This document shows positions 1 to 6,049 of a DNA stretch of 7,259 nt, in pieces. Position 1 is the stretch's first letter; every line of letters starts with the position of its first letter. This DNA is from Candidatus Pacearchaeota archaeon (GTDB taxonomy: Archaea > Nanobdellota > Nanobdellia > Pacearchaeales > GW2011-AR1): NCBI GenBank assembly GCA_016234025.1, contig JACQLL010000045.1:1-7259 (forward strand), given 5' to 3'. The notes below the pieces were generated by a model. That model was not told the origin of the DNA. It ran no database searches and was given only the letters and a program-made list of their open reading frames with translations. The translations under genes and the position numbers were made by a program.

Positions 1-23
1 GAACCCGAAATCTTTGAGGGTTC
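1..23. other. 6-bp hairpin at the window edge
   Basis: GAACCC (1-6) and GGGTTC (18-23) form a perfect 6-bp inverted repeat around an 11-nt loop. It lies just outside element A, on its 3' side when read on the - strand, so it could be a terminator-like hairpin for A or the end of a neighbouring feature cut off by the window. No T-run follows within the visible sequence. Confidence 0.3.
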
Positions 24-29
24 TTGACG

Positions 30-118
30 TAGTCCACCAATAAATAAAGAGAACGAAGTTCTCTAATCTTCGCTTCTCACGAAGCTTCAGAAAACCGAGA
101 AATTAAATTGGTTCACTA
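30..118 (-). ncRNA. Structured element A, candidate non-coding RNA (homolog of element C)
   Basis: Unrecognised element that folds as a three-way junction, best on the - strand. The closing stem pairs plus-strand TAGT (30-33) with ACTA (115-118) and ACCAAT (36-41) with ATTGGT (107-112), with a 2x2 internal loop between. Inside are two hairpins: AGAGAAC (48-54) with GTTCTCT (58-64), and GCTTC (72-76) with GAAGC (81-85), whose loop reads GUGA, a GNRA tetraloop, on the - strand. Below the second hairpin are a GAA/GA internal loop and a TCT/AGA stem (67-69 with 89-91). Element C has the same order of parts with compensatory changes. It ends 20 bp before the hisS TATA box and points away from hisS, so it is not the hisS leader. 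It could be an independent RNA or a dispersed intergenic repeat. Confidence 0.5.
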
Positions 119-120
119 TA
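108..120 (+). repeat. Left copy of a 13-bp inverted repeat (TTGGTTCACTATA)
   Basis: This sequence is the exact reverse complement of 7162-7174. The two copies face each other across the roughly 7 kb of genes. Each overlaps the closing stem of element A or C and extends beyond it by several bases, so part of the match is explained by those elements. Confidence 0.6.
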
Positions 121-137
121 ACTGATAACTACAAATC

Positions 138-147
138 TTTTTATATT
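138..147 (+). promoter_or_regulatory. TATA-box promoter of hisS (leaderless)
   Basis: TTTTTATATT is an archaeal TATA box centred about 25 nt before the ATG at 167. No Shine-Dalgarno sequence lies between them, so transcription should begin at or next to the start codon. The same spacing recurs for the genes starting at 4012 and 5017. Confidence 0.7.
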
Positions 148-166
148 AGAAATCTTTAGTACAAAA

Positions 167-1372
167 ATGCAAAAAGAAATAGACAACGTGAAGGGCTTCC
201 AGGATTTCCTGCCTCCGGAGTCATTAAAGAGAGATTATGTTAAAAAGATAATCGAAAAGTGGTTTAATCTTTACGGATTCGTTCCGATAGAGACACCAGT
301 CATAGAGTTTGAAGAGTTGATGGCTTCCGGTTCCGAAGATGAAGCAGTCTCGGATAGATTTCGACTGACAGACAGAGGAAATAGAAAGCTCGGTTTAAGG
401 TACGAATTTACTTTCCAATTAGCGAGGATATTCAGGCAAAATCCGAATATAAAACTGCCATTTAGAAGATATCAAATTGGCGAGGTCTTCAGGGACGAGC
501 CTACATCAAGCGAACGATTCAGGCAGTTCACTCAATGCGACGCAGACATAATAGGCGACAGCTCGACAAATTCCGACGCCGAGTGCATTGCCCTCTTTGC
601 AGATATTCTGAAAGAGTTAAAAATAAATCATGAAATAAAAATAAACAGCAGAAAACTTCTGAACTCGATAATAAAGAGTGTTCAAATTAGAGATAGTGAT
701 GCAGTCATGCGCGAACTTGATAAAAAAGAAAAACAGGGAGTTGATGCGGTAAAAATAAATTTGAGGAAATACGCCGAGTCAAGCCAGATAATAACTCTTT
801 TCAAACTATTGGAAAAAGACATAAAGTTCTTTAAGGAAAACGCTTTCGACGGAATCGATGAGCTTAATGAGCTAGCGGAGTCGTGCTCACAACATAAGAT
901 AAAAGTTAAATTTGAGCCGTGGCTTGCGCGCGGTTTGAGTTATTATACAGGAAATATTTTCGAGATAAGCTCGCAAAAATCTTCGATTGCCGGCGGAGGG
1001 CGATATGACAACGTCGTCGGTAAATACTCTGCAAGGCAAATTCCTGCCGTCGGTATTTCTTTCGGTTTGGAACGACTTACAAAACTCGTTGAGACAAAAA
1101 CCGAAGATTCTCCAAAGGTGATACTAATTTCGATAAGCCAAGATGCGGAAGCGATAAAACTCTCGAAACAACTAAGAAAATCAAACGTCCCGTGTACAAT
1201 ATTCTTCGACAAACCATCGAAAGCTTTGGACTACGCAAACTCAAAAAAAATACCCTATTCAATTTTCATCGGCGAAGAAGAAATCGGAAAGAAGAAATAC
1301 AAACTGAAAAACATGGAAACAGGCAAAGAGGCCTTGCTGACGGAAAATCAGCTGTTGAAGAAACTTGCTTAA
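167..1372 (+). CDS. hisS: Histidyl-tRNA synthetase (HisRS)
   Basis: Cytoplasmic class II aminoacyl-tRNA synthetase that activates histidine with ATP and charges tRNA-His. At 401 aa it is slightly short but full length. Visible motifs: motif 1 region around GFVPIETPVIE (38-48); LRYEFTFQLAR (77-87); motif 2, RRYQIGEVFRDE (100-111), followed by FRQFTQCDADIIG (118-130); histidine-A loop LARGLSYYTG (253-262) with the catalytic-type Arg255; histidine-B AGGGRYD (275-281); motif 3, PAVGISFGLERL (293-304). An anticodon-binding domain follows from about 316. The family's usual RGLDYY reads RGLSYY here (Ser258). The ATG at 167 fits the TATA spacing. The gene converges on the kinase gene. Its substrate, tRNA-His, is encoded at 6850-6921 of the same window. 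Confidence 0.97.
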   Translation: MQKEIDNVKGFQDFLPPESLKRDYVKKIIEKWFNLYGFVPIETPVIEFEELMASGSEDEAVSDRFRLTDRGNRKLGLRYEFTFQLARIFRQNPNIKLPFRRYQIGEVFRDEPTSSERFRQFTQCDADIIGDSSTNSDAECIALFADILKELKINHEIKINSRKLLNSIIKSVQIRDSDAVMRELDKKEKQGVDAVKINLRKYAESSQIITLFKLLEKDIKFFKENAFDGIDELNELAESCSQHKIKVKFEPWLARGLSYYTGNIFEISSQKSSIAGGGRYDNVVGKYSARQIPAVGISFGLERLTKLVETKTEDSPKVILISISQDAEAIKLSKQLRKSNVPCTIFFDKPSKALDYANSKKIPYSIFIGEEEIGKKKYKLKNMETGKEALLTENQLLKKLA

Positions 1373-1373
1373 T

Positions 1374-1400
1374 AAAACTTTGTCAAAAAACTTCTGAAAA
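1374..1400 (-). terminator. T-rich terminator candidate downstream of the kinase gene
   Basis: On the - strand three T-runs (four, six and four Ts) lie 50-77 nt past the kinase stop codon, in the gap between convergent genes. Oligo-T without a required hairpin is the usual archaeal termination signal. The gap also holds the dyad ACACAA-C-TTGTGT at 1424-1436. Confidence 0.35.
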
Positions 1401-1450
1401 CTTATGTCCCCTCATCGGATTTCACACAACTTGTGTTGGAGCTGTTATTT

Positions 1451-4012
1451 TCATCGTGTTACTAATTTTCCGACTAAATAAGCACCGCTAGTTATACCCA
1501 TCATGTTCAATGACGACGATCCGTATCCTTGACGAGGTCCGTCGATTTGGAGCATTCCAAGAGTTGCCATTTTTCTATTTTTAAAAAGATAAATCTGCAT
1601 ATTTTTATATCGCCCTGACCGAACTTTAACCAAACGGGCATATTCTTTTAATAAATTTTCATCCTCGGCAAATTCAGGAGGAACCTCATCGGGATGTCTT
1701 GCCAAAATTCTCCATACTTTACTATTAAGAATTTCTTCATCTAACAAATTCCTTTCCACAATTCCTAATTTTTCCCGAGAAACCTCTATTCCTTTAAGTG
1801 AGTCATACATTCCTTCTATGTTGGCAGAATAAGAATGAGAAGACGTGGATTCTAATTCAATACCAGGGTATATCAATTCCAAAGTTTTTCTTCCATCGGG
1901 AGTTATTCTTCCGTCTTTGTCCACTGTCAGAATAAACTTAACATCTGTGCTTCTTTCACTTGAATCGTAAGCAATTAAATCAGAAGTTGTAAGAGGGCTA
2001 ACAATTCTCAAATTATTCCAGGAATTGTCAATCGCCATTCTCATATATTCTGCAATCGACAAAGGATATCTTCCTTCTCCGAGCAGTTTAGGCATCGTTT
2101 CAATAGCGCGGCCTTCGAAAAGTTTGTATACTTCAATCTTTGTATCAGAATTATCTTCTTGAATGTCCACACTTTTTTCTACTAACTTAGATTCTAATAA
2201 TTCAGGAGAATTTGTTATTACGGACAGAGCACCAGCATAGCTCATTACTTTGCCTGTTGTTGTTCCAATCTCGCTTAAAAGTTCAAGACCAGAACTTTCC
2301 CCCAATCGCCGCTCTGCTTTCATTTGCTTTTTCAAAGCAAAAGTGTATCTTCTTTTCACAATTTCCGGATTTAGTTTGTCAATCTCTACTCTAATTTCCT
2401 CTCCCGTCGCTTCTGAGATTTCCGCAGCAATTTTTTTTCCAAGCTCAACATCTTGAGCATTTACGTTAACAAGGAATTCCCCATCTCTATCAATACCAAT
2501 TTTCCCGATAACAGCATTCTGTTCTCTATCAAAAATCAGTCCTTTCTTTTTCTCAACAGGTCTTAATATAGAAAAACCATCCTCTCTAATAACTTCTTTC
2601 TTCGTCCCTTCATGCAAAGAATAACCAATAGAAAAGACATTAAACCAAAGTCCTGATGAACAACCAAAATCTTTACTTTTCAAAATATCGAATGCAGTTG
2701 CATAAACCCTCTGCCTTTTCACCTTAGGTGTCTCACTCACTCTCAACTTTGCAAAAATTGCTCGCTCTTTGCTCTTCTCATTCCTTCTATATTCTTCTAA
2801 TTCTTGTCTCTCAATCCCTGACAAACCCGTCTCGTTTCTCAACCCCTCGAGAGGATTCTCCTCTTTGTATCCCGTGATTTCGTTCATCTCTGAAACAAAT
2901 TCTTCGACTGACTGCGGTCTTTTTGCGGCGTCGTTTGCCAGCACTCTCTTCATAAGAAAATCATTTAATCTCCCTGCTTTCTCTTCTCCGAGCGACTCCA
3001 CAACTCTCTTATCGTCAGTCAACTGTTCCGGAGATATCCACGGAAGTTCCTCCATAAGTAGATAATACAACGAAACTCCGGCGCTGTAAATATCGCAAAG
3101 ATGTTCCCTTCCTTTCAGCTTCTCAACGTTCCCGTCTCTTAGTTCCGGAGCCATATAAACCAGCGTCTTGACCGCAGGAGTTATGTCCTCATTTTGCAGA
3201 GATATTGACTGGGCAACACTCTGCGAAACCTGCCTTATTCCTGAAGCTCTCTTGCTTTCAAAATCGACAAAAACCGGCTTGACCGATTCCCCGTCTTTAT
3301 CAAACCTGTAATTTTCCAACTTTATATCGAGAAGAACGTGTCCTCCTTTATGCAAATCTCTTATCGGATTCAGCATCTCGCCGAACAATTTCATTTTTCC
3401 TTCGACGTCTAATTTCCCGTTTATCTTCCCGTCGAATAATTCCTCTACAGAATAAGGGACGAACTCTGTGTAGACTCCGGGTTTTTCGTCGCCAGTTGCA
3501 ACAAAGGCAAATTTCGGCGTGTGCTCGCTTCCATTTTTCGCAAGCTGCATGATAATCTTCGCTTCCTTCTTTAACTCACTGATTTCTGTATGACTAAGAT
3601 TTCTCGGGCTCTTAAATGCCGCCTCCAAACCAGAATCATTTCTGACTCTCTCAACAACGCACCTCCGCCCCTCTGCAATATGCTCGACAAAATCCCAGCC
3701 AGGCAAATAATCCCTGGTCAGCCTTACAGAAGTTTCTGCACTGTCATTCAACACGCTACTTTCTCTTCCAGCTTCTTCCAAATCATTCTTCTCCTCGTAA
3801 ATGATTCTATCGCTTAAACTAATTGTAACTGGCTCGGCTTCTTTCCCGTCGGCATTTTCAGTATTATCGTCGTGATTTATTTCTTTTTCAGGAACGCTGT
3901 CAACTTTAGTTTTCTTTTTCGGGCGGTAAACAACGCAGTCCTCGGGGTTAAATCCTCCGAGCTCCCGTTCTCTCAAGCCGCCTTCTTCGCACATAACTTC
4001 GACGTCTGTCAT
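1451..4012 (-). CDS. Divergent Ser/Thr-type protein kinase with a large unknown C-terminal region
   Basis: 853 aa, predicted soluble. Residues 1-100 are acidic, Lys-rich and probably disordered. A eukaryotic-type kinase fold spans about 104-380: AAFK with the ATP-binding Lys134, a likely helix-C Glu150, catalytic DIKLEN (Asp229, Lys231, Asn234), metal-binding DFE (250-252, instead of DFG), APE (288-290), DIYSAG (Asp307) and AKRP (Arg365). The key polar residues are present, so it is probably active. The glycine-rich loop is degenerate (IAEGRRCVV) and LL replaces the His-Arg of HRD, so it is a non-RD kinase. A charged helix (about 395-425) leads to roughly 430 residues I do not recognise, with no membrane segments. 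The codons for this C-terminal part look clearly more AT-rich than those for the kinase part. ATG 4012 is placed by a TATA box 26 nt upstream. Substrates are unknown. Confidence 0.85.
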   Translation of the reverse strand: MTDVEVMCEEGGLRERELGGFNPEDCVVYRPKKKTKVDSVPEKEINHDDNTENADGKEAEPVTISLSDRIIYEEKNDLEEAGRESSVLNDSAETSVRLTRDYLPGWDFVEHIAEGRRCVVERVRNDSGLEAAFKSPRNLSHTEISELKKEAKIIMQLAKNGSEHTPKFAFVATGDEKPGVYTEFVPYSVEELFDGKINGKLDVEGKMKLFGEMLNPIRDLHKGGHVLLDIKLENYRFDKDGESVKPVFVDFESKRASGIRQVSQSVAQSISLQNEDITPAVKTLVYMAPELRDGNVEKLKGREHLCDIYSAGVSLYYLLMEELPWISPEQLTDDKRVVESLGEEKAGRLNDFLMKRVLANDAAKRPQSVEEFVSEMNEITGYKEENPLEGLRNETGLSGIERQELEEYRRNEKSKERAIFAKLRVSETPKVKRQRVYATAFDILKSKDFGCSSGLWFNVFSIGYSLHEGTKKEVIREDGFSILRPVEKKKGLIFDREQNAVIGKIGIDRDGEFLVNVNAQDVELGKKIAAEISEATGEEIRVEIDKLNPEIVKRRYTFALKKQMKAERRLGESSGLELLSEIGTTTGKVMSYAGALSVITNSPELLESKLVEKSVDIQEDNSDTKIEVYKLFEGRAIETMPKLLGEGRYPLSIAEYMRMAIDNSWNNLRIVSPLTTSDLIAYDSSERSTDVKFILTVDKDGRITPDGRKTLELIYPGIELESTSSHSYSANIEGMYDSLKGIEVSREKLGIVERNLLDEEILNSKVWRILARHPDEVPPEFAEDENLLKEYARLVKVRSGRYKNMQIYLFKNRKMATLGMLQIDGPRQGYGSSSLNMMGITSGAYLVGKLVTR

Positions 4013-4033
4013 AAAAAAACACTTGCGAAGAGG

Positions 4034-4042
4034 TATATAAAA
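4034..4042 (-). promoter_or_regulatory. TATA-box promoter of the kinase gene (leaderless)
   Basis: Read on the - strand the box is TTTTATATA, centred 26 nt upstream of the ATG at 4012, with no ribosome binding site between. It sits in the 43-bp gap after the DUF167 stop codon, so the kinase gene is probably a separate transcription unit although it lies downstream of a same-strand operon. Confidence 0.7.
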
Positions 4043-4055
4043 CTTTCTACTTCGC

Positions 4056-4274
4056 CTAAATAATCAATTCAACAATCTTATTTTTACTCTTCGGCGTTTT
4101 AATTTTTATCTTTGAAAAATCGACATCGAACTCCTTCGACAAAATTTTAATCGGCTCTCTGTTTGCCTTTCCTTCTTCTGCCTTTTCTTTCAAGAAAACG
4201 AGATAATTTTCCTCGTCCAGCTTTACAATTTCTTCCCTGCCGGACTTCGGCTTCACTTTAACTTTGATTATCAA
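4056..4274 (-). CDS. DUF167 / YggU-family small protein
   Basis: About 72 aa, matching the compact DUF167 (UPF0235/YggU) family, whose biochemical role is not established. Family signatures are visible: KVKVKPKSG near the N-terminus, the diagnostic EEGKANREPIKILSKEF core, and the closing KIKIKTPKSKNKIVEL strand. No ATG is available. Two in-frame TTG codons, at 4280 and 4274, can start it. TTG 4274 lies 9 nt from an AGGAG (4284-4288) and TTG 4280 only 3 nt, so 4274 is preferred. Either start lies inside the 3' end of the HD gene (overlap 17-23 nt), which implies translational coupling and a shared mRNA. A stop at 4056 leaves 43 bp before the kinase gene. Confidence 0.88.
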   Translation of the reverse strand: MIIKVKVKPKSGREEIVKLDEENYLVFLKEKAEEGKANREPIKILSKEFDVDFSKIKIKTPKSKNKIVELII

Positions 4275-4830
4275 AACCAATCTCTCCTTTTATTTTCTCT
4301 AAAGCTTTTATAACTAATTCAAAATGCTCTGTTTCATCGACGTCGAGTTCTTCAATTCCCTTCATAATATCCTCTCTGTTTATTGCAGAGGCAAATTCTT
4401 TTTTCTTCATTGCTTTTCTGACAGAATTTGCACTCATTCCTTCAAAATTTCCCGAGCGCACTTTCGCCAGTGCTGTTACTAAACCAGACAATTCGTCGAC
4501 GGCAAATAACGTTTTAGCCATCGCACTCTTTCTTTTGACACCGGTATGCTCGCCATGTCCAAGAATCGCCTCGCAAATATTCTCGTCAACTCCTTTCTCT
4601 CTTAAAACTTTAACACCTTCGACCGGATGTTTGTCCAAACTCGGATGCGCCTCCCAGTCAAAATCGTGCAACAAACCGCAAATCCACCATTTATCTTTTT
4701 CCTCGTCGTTTAGATTGTTTTTCTCTGCATACGCCTCCATGCACGCTGCAACTCCGAGGCAATGTCTTTTCAAACCATCTAACTTCACCCACTTGTTCAA
4801 TAACTCCAATGCTTCTTCTCTTGTTTTCAT
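4258..4830 (-). CDS. HD-superfamily predicted phosphohydrolase
   Basis: 190-aa soluble protein with an HD-type metal-dependent phosphohydrolase core. Visible ligand candidates in order are His23 (KRHCLGVAACM), the His55-Asp56 doublet in GLLHDFDWE, His92/His95 in LGHGEHTG, and Asp112 in AVDELSGLV. This is the H...HD...H...D arrangement of the superfamily, and the VDELSG ending is typical of small stand-alone HD hydrolases. The substrate cannot be predicted; nucleotides or other phosphomonoesters are possible. The C-terminal half (126-185) is charged and helical. ATG 4830 has neither a TATA box nor a good Shine-Dalgarno sequence, and lies 16 nt after the stop of the small membrane-protein gene, so it is probably read from that gene's promoter. 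Its 3' end overlaps the DUF167 gene. Confidence 0.9.
   Translation of the reverse strand: MKTREEALELLNKWVKLDGLKRHCLGVAACMEAYAEKNNLNDEEKDKWWICGLLHDFDWEAHPSLDKHPVEGVKVLREKGVDENICEAILGHGEHTGVKRKSAMAKTLFAVDELSGLVTALAKVRSGNFEGMSANSVRKAMKKKEFASAINREDIMKGIEELDVDETEHFELVIKALEKIKGEIGFDNQS
4284..4288 (-). promoter_or_regulatory. Shine-Dalgarno AGGAG of the DUF167 gene
   Basis: AGGAG on the - strand lies inside the last codons of the HD gene. Its 9-nt distance to TTG 4274, against 3 nt to TTG 4280, favours the internal TTG as start. Confidence 0.6.
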
Positions 4831-4831
4831 T

Positions 4832-4845
4832 TTGTAAAATTACAA
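4832..4845. other. Inverted repeat TTGTAA-AA-TTACAA before the HD gene
   Basis: Perfect 6-bp arms around 2 bp fill almost all of the 16-bp gap between the small membrane-protein stop and the HD-gene ATG. It could be a protein-binding dyad or chance in AT-rich DNA; no second copy was seen. Confidence 0.25.
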
Positions 4846-4846
4846 C

Positions 4847-5017
4847 CTATCTAATCTCATCAACTCTGTCTTCAAGCTCGCTTTTCTTCTTTAAATCTTC
4901 GTTCTCACTTCTGGAATAATCTCTCTTAATAACAGAATAAAGAACAGAAAGAATTAATGCAGATGCAAATATTCCCCCGCCGACATATACTCCGAATTGA
5001 ATTGGTTCCAGCTCCAT
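4847..5017 (-). CDS. Small single-pass membrane protein (56 aa, unknown function)
   Basis: Not a recognised family. The frame from ATG 5017 to TAG 4847 encodes 56 residues starting MELEPIQFGV. Residues about 9-30 are one hydrophobic segment with a small-residue GGGIFASA stretch suited to helix packing. The rest is a strongly charged tail starting KRDY (31-34) and rich in Lys, Glu and Asp, likely helical. Lys31-Arg32 at the end of the segment predicts the tail in the cytoplasm. The gene is supported by a TATA box 24-25 nt before the ATG, by the coherent membrane-plus-tail layout, and by its place 16 nt upstream of the HD gene, which otherwise lacks a promoter. It could anchor or recruit a partner at the membrane, but nothing in the sequence names one. 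Confidence 0.65.
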   Translation of the reverse strand: MELEPIQFGVYVGGGIFASALILSVLYSVIKRDYSRSENEDLKKKSELEDRVDEIR

Positions 5018-5037
5018 AAAATTAGATAATTTATATG

Positions 5038-5045
5038 TATAAAAA
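5038..5045 (-). promoter_or_regulatory. TATA-box promoter of the membrane protein-HD-DUF167 operon
   Basis: Read on the - strand the box is TTTTTATA, centred 24-25 nt upstream of ATG 5017 with no Shine-Dalgarno between, as for hisS and the kinase gene. It is the only convincing promoter for the three downstream genes. Confidence 0.65.
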
Positions 5046-5053
5046 GTTATCTG

Positions 5054-5182
5054 CTACTTGAGCTGTTAAGTTAGCGTCAATACTTTGGTTAAACCTGACT
5101 TCGTAAATAAAGAGATTGACTAAAATTTCGCCTCGCGACCAGCAATCTCTAATTGCCAAATTGACGACGCAGCAAGCTGTAG
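5054..5182 (-). ncRNA. Structured element B, candidate non-coding RNA related to element A
   Basis: This gap has no convincing gene but nested long-range pairing. From outside in, on plus coordinates: CTACTTG (5054-5060) with CAAG (5173-5176) and TAG (5180-5182); CGTCAA (5075-5080) with TTGACG (5161-5166); TTTGG (5084-5088) with CCAAA (5156-5160), stacked on the previous stem except for a 3-nt bulge (5081-5083); AGAGATTG (5111-5118) with CAATCTCT (5143-5150); and TCGC (5128-5131) with GCGA (5135-5138). TAAATAAAGAGA (5104-5115) and TCTCTAAT (5146-5153) are identical to element A at 41-52 and 60-67, while the stem pairs they lead into differ by compensatory changes. The strand is assigned by analogy with A. 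No dedicated promoter was found; it could instead be the 3' region of the gene ending at 5224. Confidence 0.42.
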
Positions 5183-5191
5183 GGTATTAAA

Positions 5192-5216
5192 CCCAATTTG
5201 ACAATAAAAAATTGGG
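5192..5216 (-). terminator. Terminator-like hairpin after the desuccinylase-family gene
   Basis: CCCAATTT (5192-5199) and AAATTGGG (5209-5216) form a perfect 8-bp stem with a 9-nt loop, starting 7 nt past the stop codon at 5224. On the - strand a T-run crosses the stem-loop border. GGGT (5182-5185) can instead pair with ACCC (5191-5194), which would break this hairpin. It could be a terminator, an mRNA 3'-end stabiliser or part of element B. Confidence 0.4.
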
Positions 5217-5223
5217 CTTGTGT

Positions 5224-6045
5224 TTAAAATTCTTCTCCCACCAAGAAACATTCTTCATCTTTTCTTTCCCTATCTCTAACAAATAAAACTACTTTTTCCT
5301 TGTCAACATATACTTCTTTATCTCCATCAAGTCCAATTAAAGTTTTCTCTTTCATTTTTTCAAAATCTTTGAAATATCTTTTAGATTTAAAAGGACCATA
5401 TTTATTTTTATATAAATCAATTATTTTTATTATCAAAGGTTTATTTTTAGAAATACCAATTTTACTTTCAATACATCCGTAATAAGTCAGATAACTAATT
5501 ATCGCTTTTTTAGCAATATTTTGAGTATTTGTGTCATTATAATATCCACATTCAAAACAAAAACCTGGCTTATTTTGTAAATTCATATAGCTATCTGTTG
5601 AACCAGGGTGAAATTTGTCTATGTTACAAACTATTTTTTCTGCATTAAATATTTTAGCTGTCTCTATATTTGATTCATCACATATCACGAAGGGAACAGA
5701 GTCCTTAGTTAAACTTGCGTGTATGTCTAAAAGAGCATCAGCCTTATCTAAATAAGGAATAATCTCTTCTGCTGTTTTTCCTTCTAGACTTTGTTTTATA
5801 TCCGATAGTTGTTTTTTAAAAAAACACCTATTAAGATTCTGTTCTACGAATCTTTTATTTTGCTTTATTGCTTTAAGATTTGCATAGATGAACGTTACCT
5901 TTCCAGAATTTATTTTAAGTTTAGGGAGCAAAAGGTCTGTAGCTTTAACACCACAGACCTCATTGCCGTGCACACCTACAAGTACAACTAACTTTTTTCC
6001 TTCCCTCTCACCTTGTTTTTCAACAACCTTGATATTACTTCCCAT
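5224..6045 (-). CDS. Succinylglutamate desuccinylase/aspartoacylase-family zinc hydrolase
   Basis: 273-aa cytoplasmic enzyme of the AstE/AspA branch of the M14 metallocarboxypeptidase-like fold, which cleaves amide bonds of N-acylated or acidic amino-acid substrates. The active-site set is present in order: GVHGNE with zinc ligands His26 and Glu29; NLNR (70-73) with the substrate-binding Arg73; DIH with zinc ligand His109; and FECG with the likely catalytic Glu165. The C-terminal part (about 195-273) matches the size of the family's beta domain. The substrate cannot be fixed, and no arginine-succinyltransferase neighbours are seen. It starts 4 nt after the acetyltransferase stop with an AGGAG at a good distance, so the two genes are co-translated. 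It is far more AT-rich than hisS, with stretches around 5400-5460 almost without G or C, suggesting a different origin. Confidence 0.9.
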   Translation of the reverse strand: MGSNIKVVEKQGEREGKKLVVLVGVHGNEVCGVKATDLLLPKLKINSGKVTFIYANLKAIKQNKRFVEQNLNRCFFKKQLSDIKQSLEGKTAEEIIPYLDKADALLDIHASLTKDSVPFVICDESNIETAKIFNAEKIVCNIDKFHPGSTDSYMNLQNKPGFCFECGYYNDTNTQNIAKKAIISYLTYYGCIESKIGISKNKPLIIKIIDLYKNKYGPFKSKRYFKDFEKMKEKTLIGLDGDKEVYVDKEKVVLFVRDRERKDEECFLVGEEF

Positions 6046-6049
6046 TGTT

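Noticed and set aside
1192..1491. A 99-codon open frame overlapping the hisS 3' end and the convergent gap
   Set aside because: It lies mostly inside hisS in another frame, its composition is unlike a protein family, and it has no promoter or ribosome binding site.
1451..4012. Kinase as a catalytically dead pseudokinase
   Set aside because: Lys134, Asp229, Asn234 and Asp250 are all present; only the glycine loop, the HRD His-Arg and the DFG Gly are altered.
4535..4837. A 100-codon open frame opposite the HD gene
   Set aside because: It mirrors the HD coding frame on the other strand and its Ser/Pro/Cys-rich translation has no domain features.
5054..5182. Element B as 5S rRNA, SRP RNA or RNase P RNA
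   Set aside because: None of the conserved sequence blocks of these RNAs could be found on either strand.
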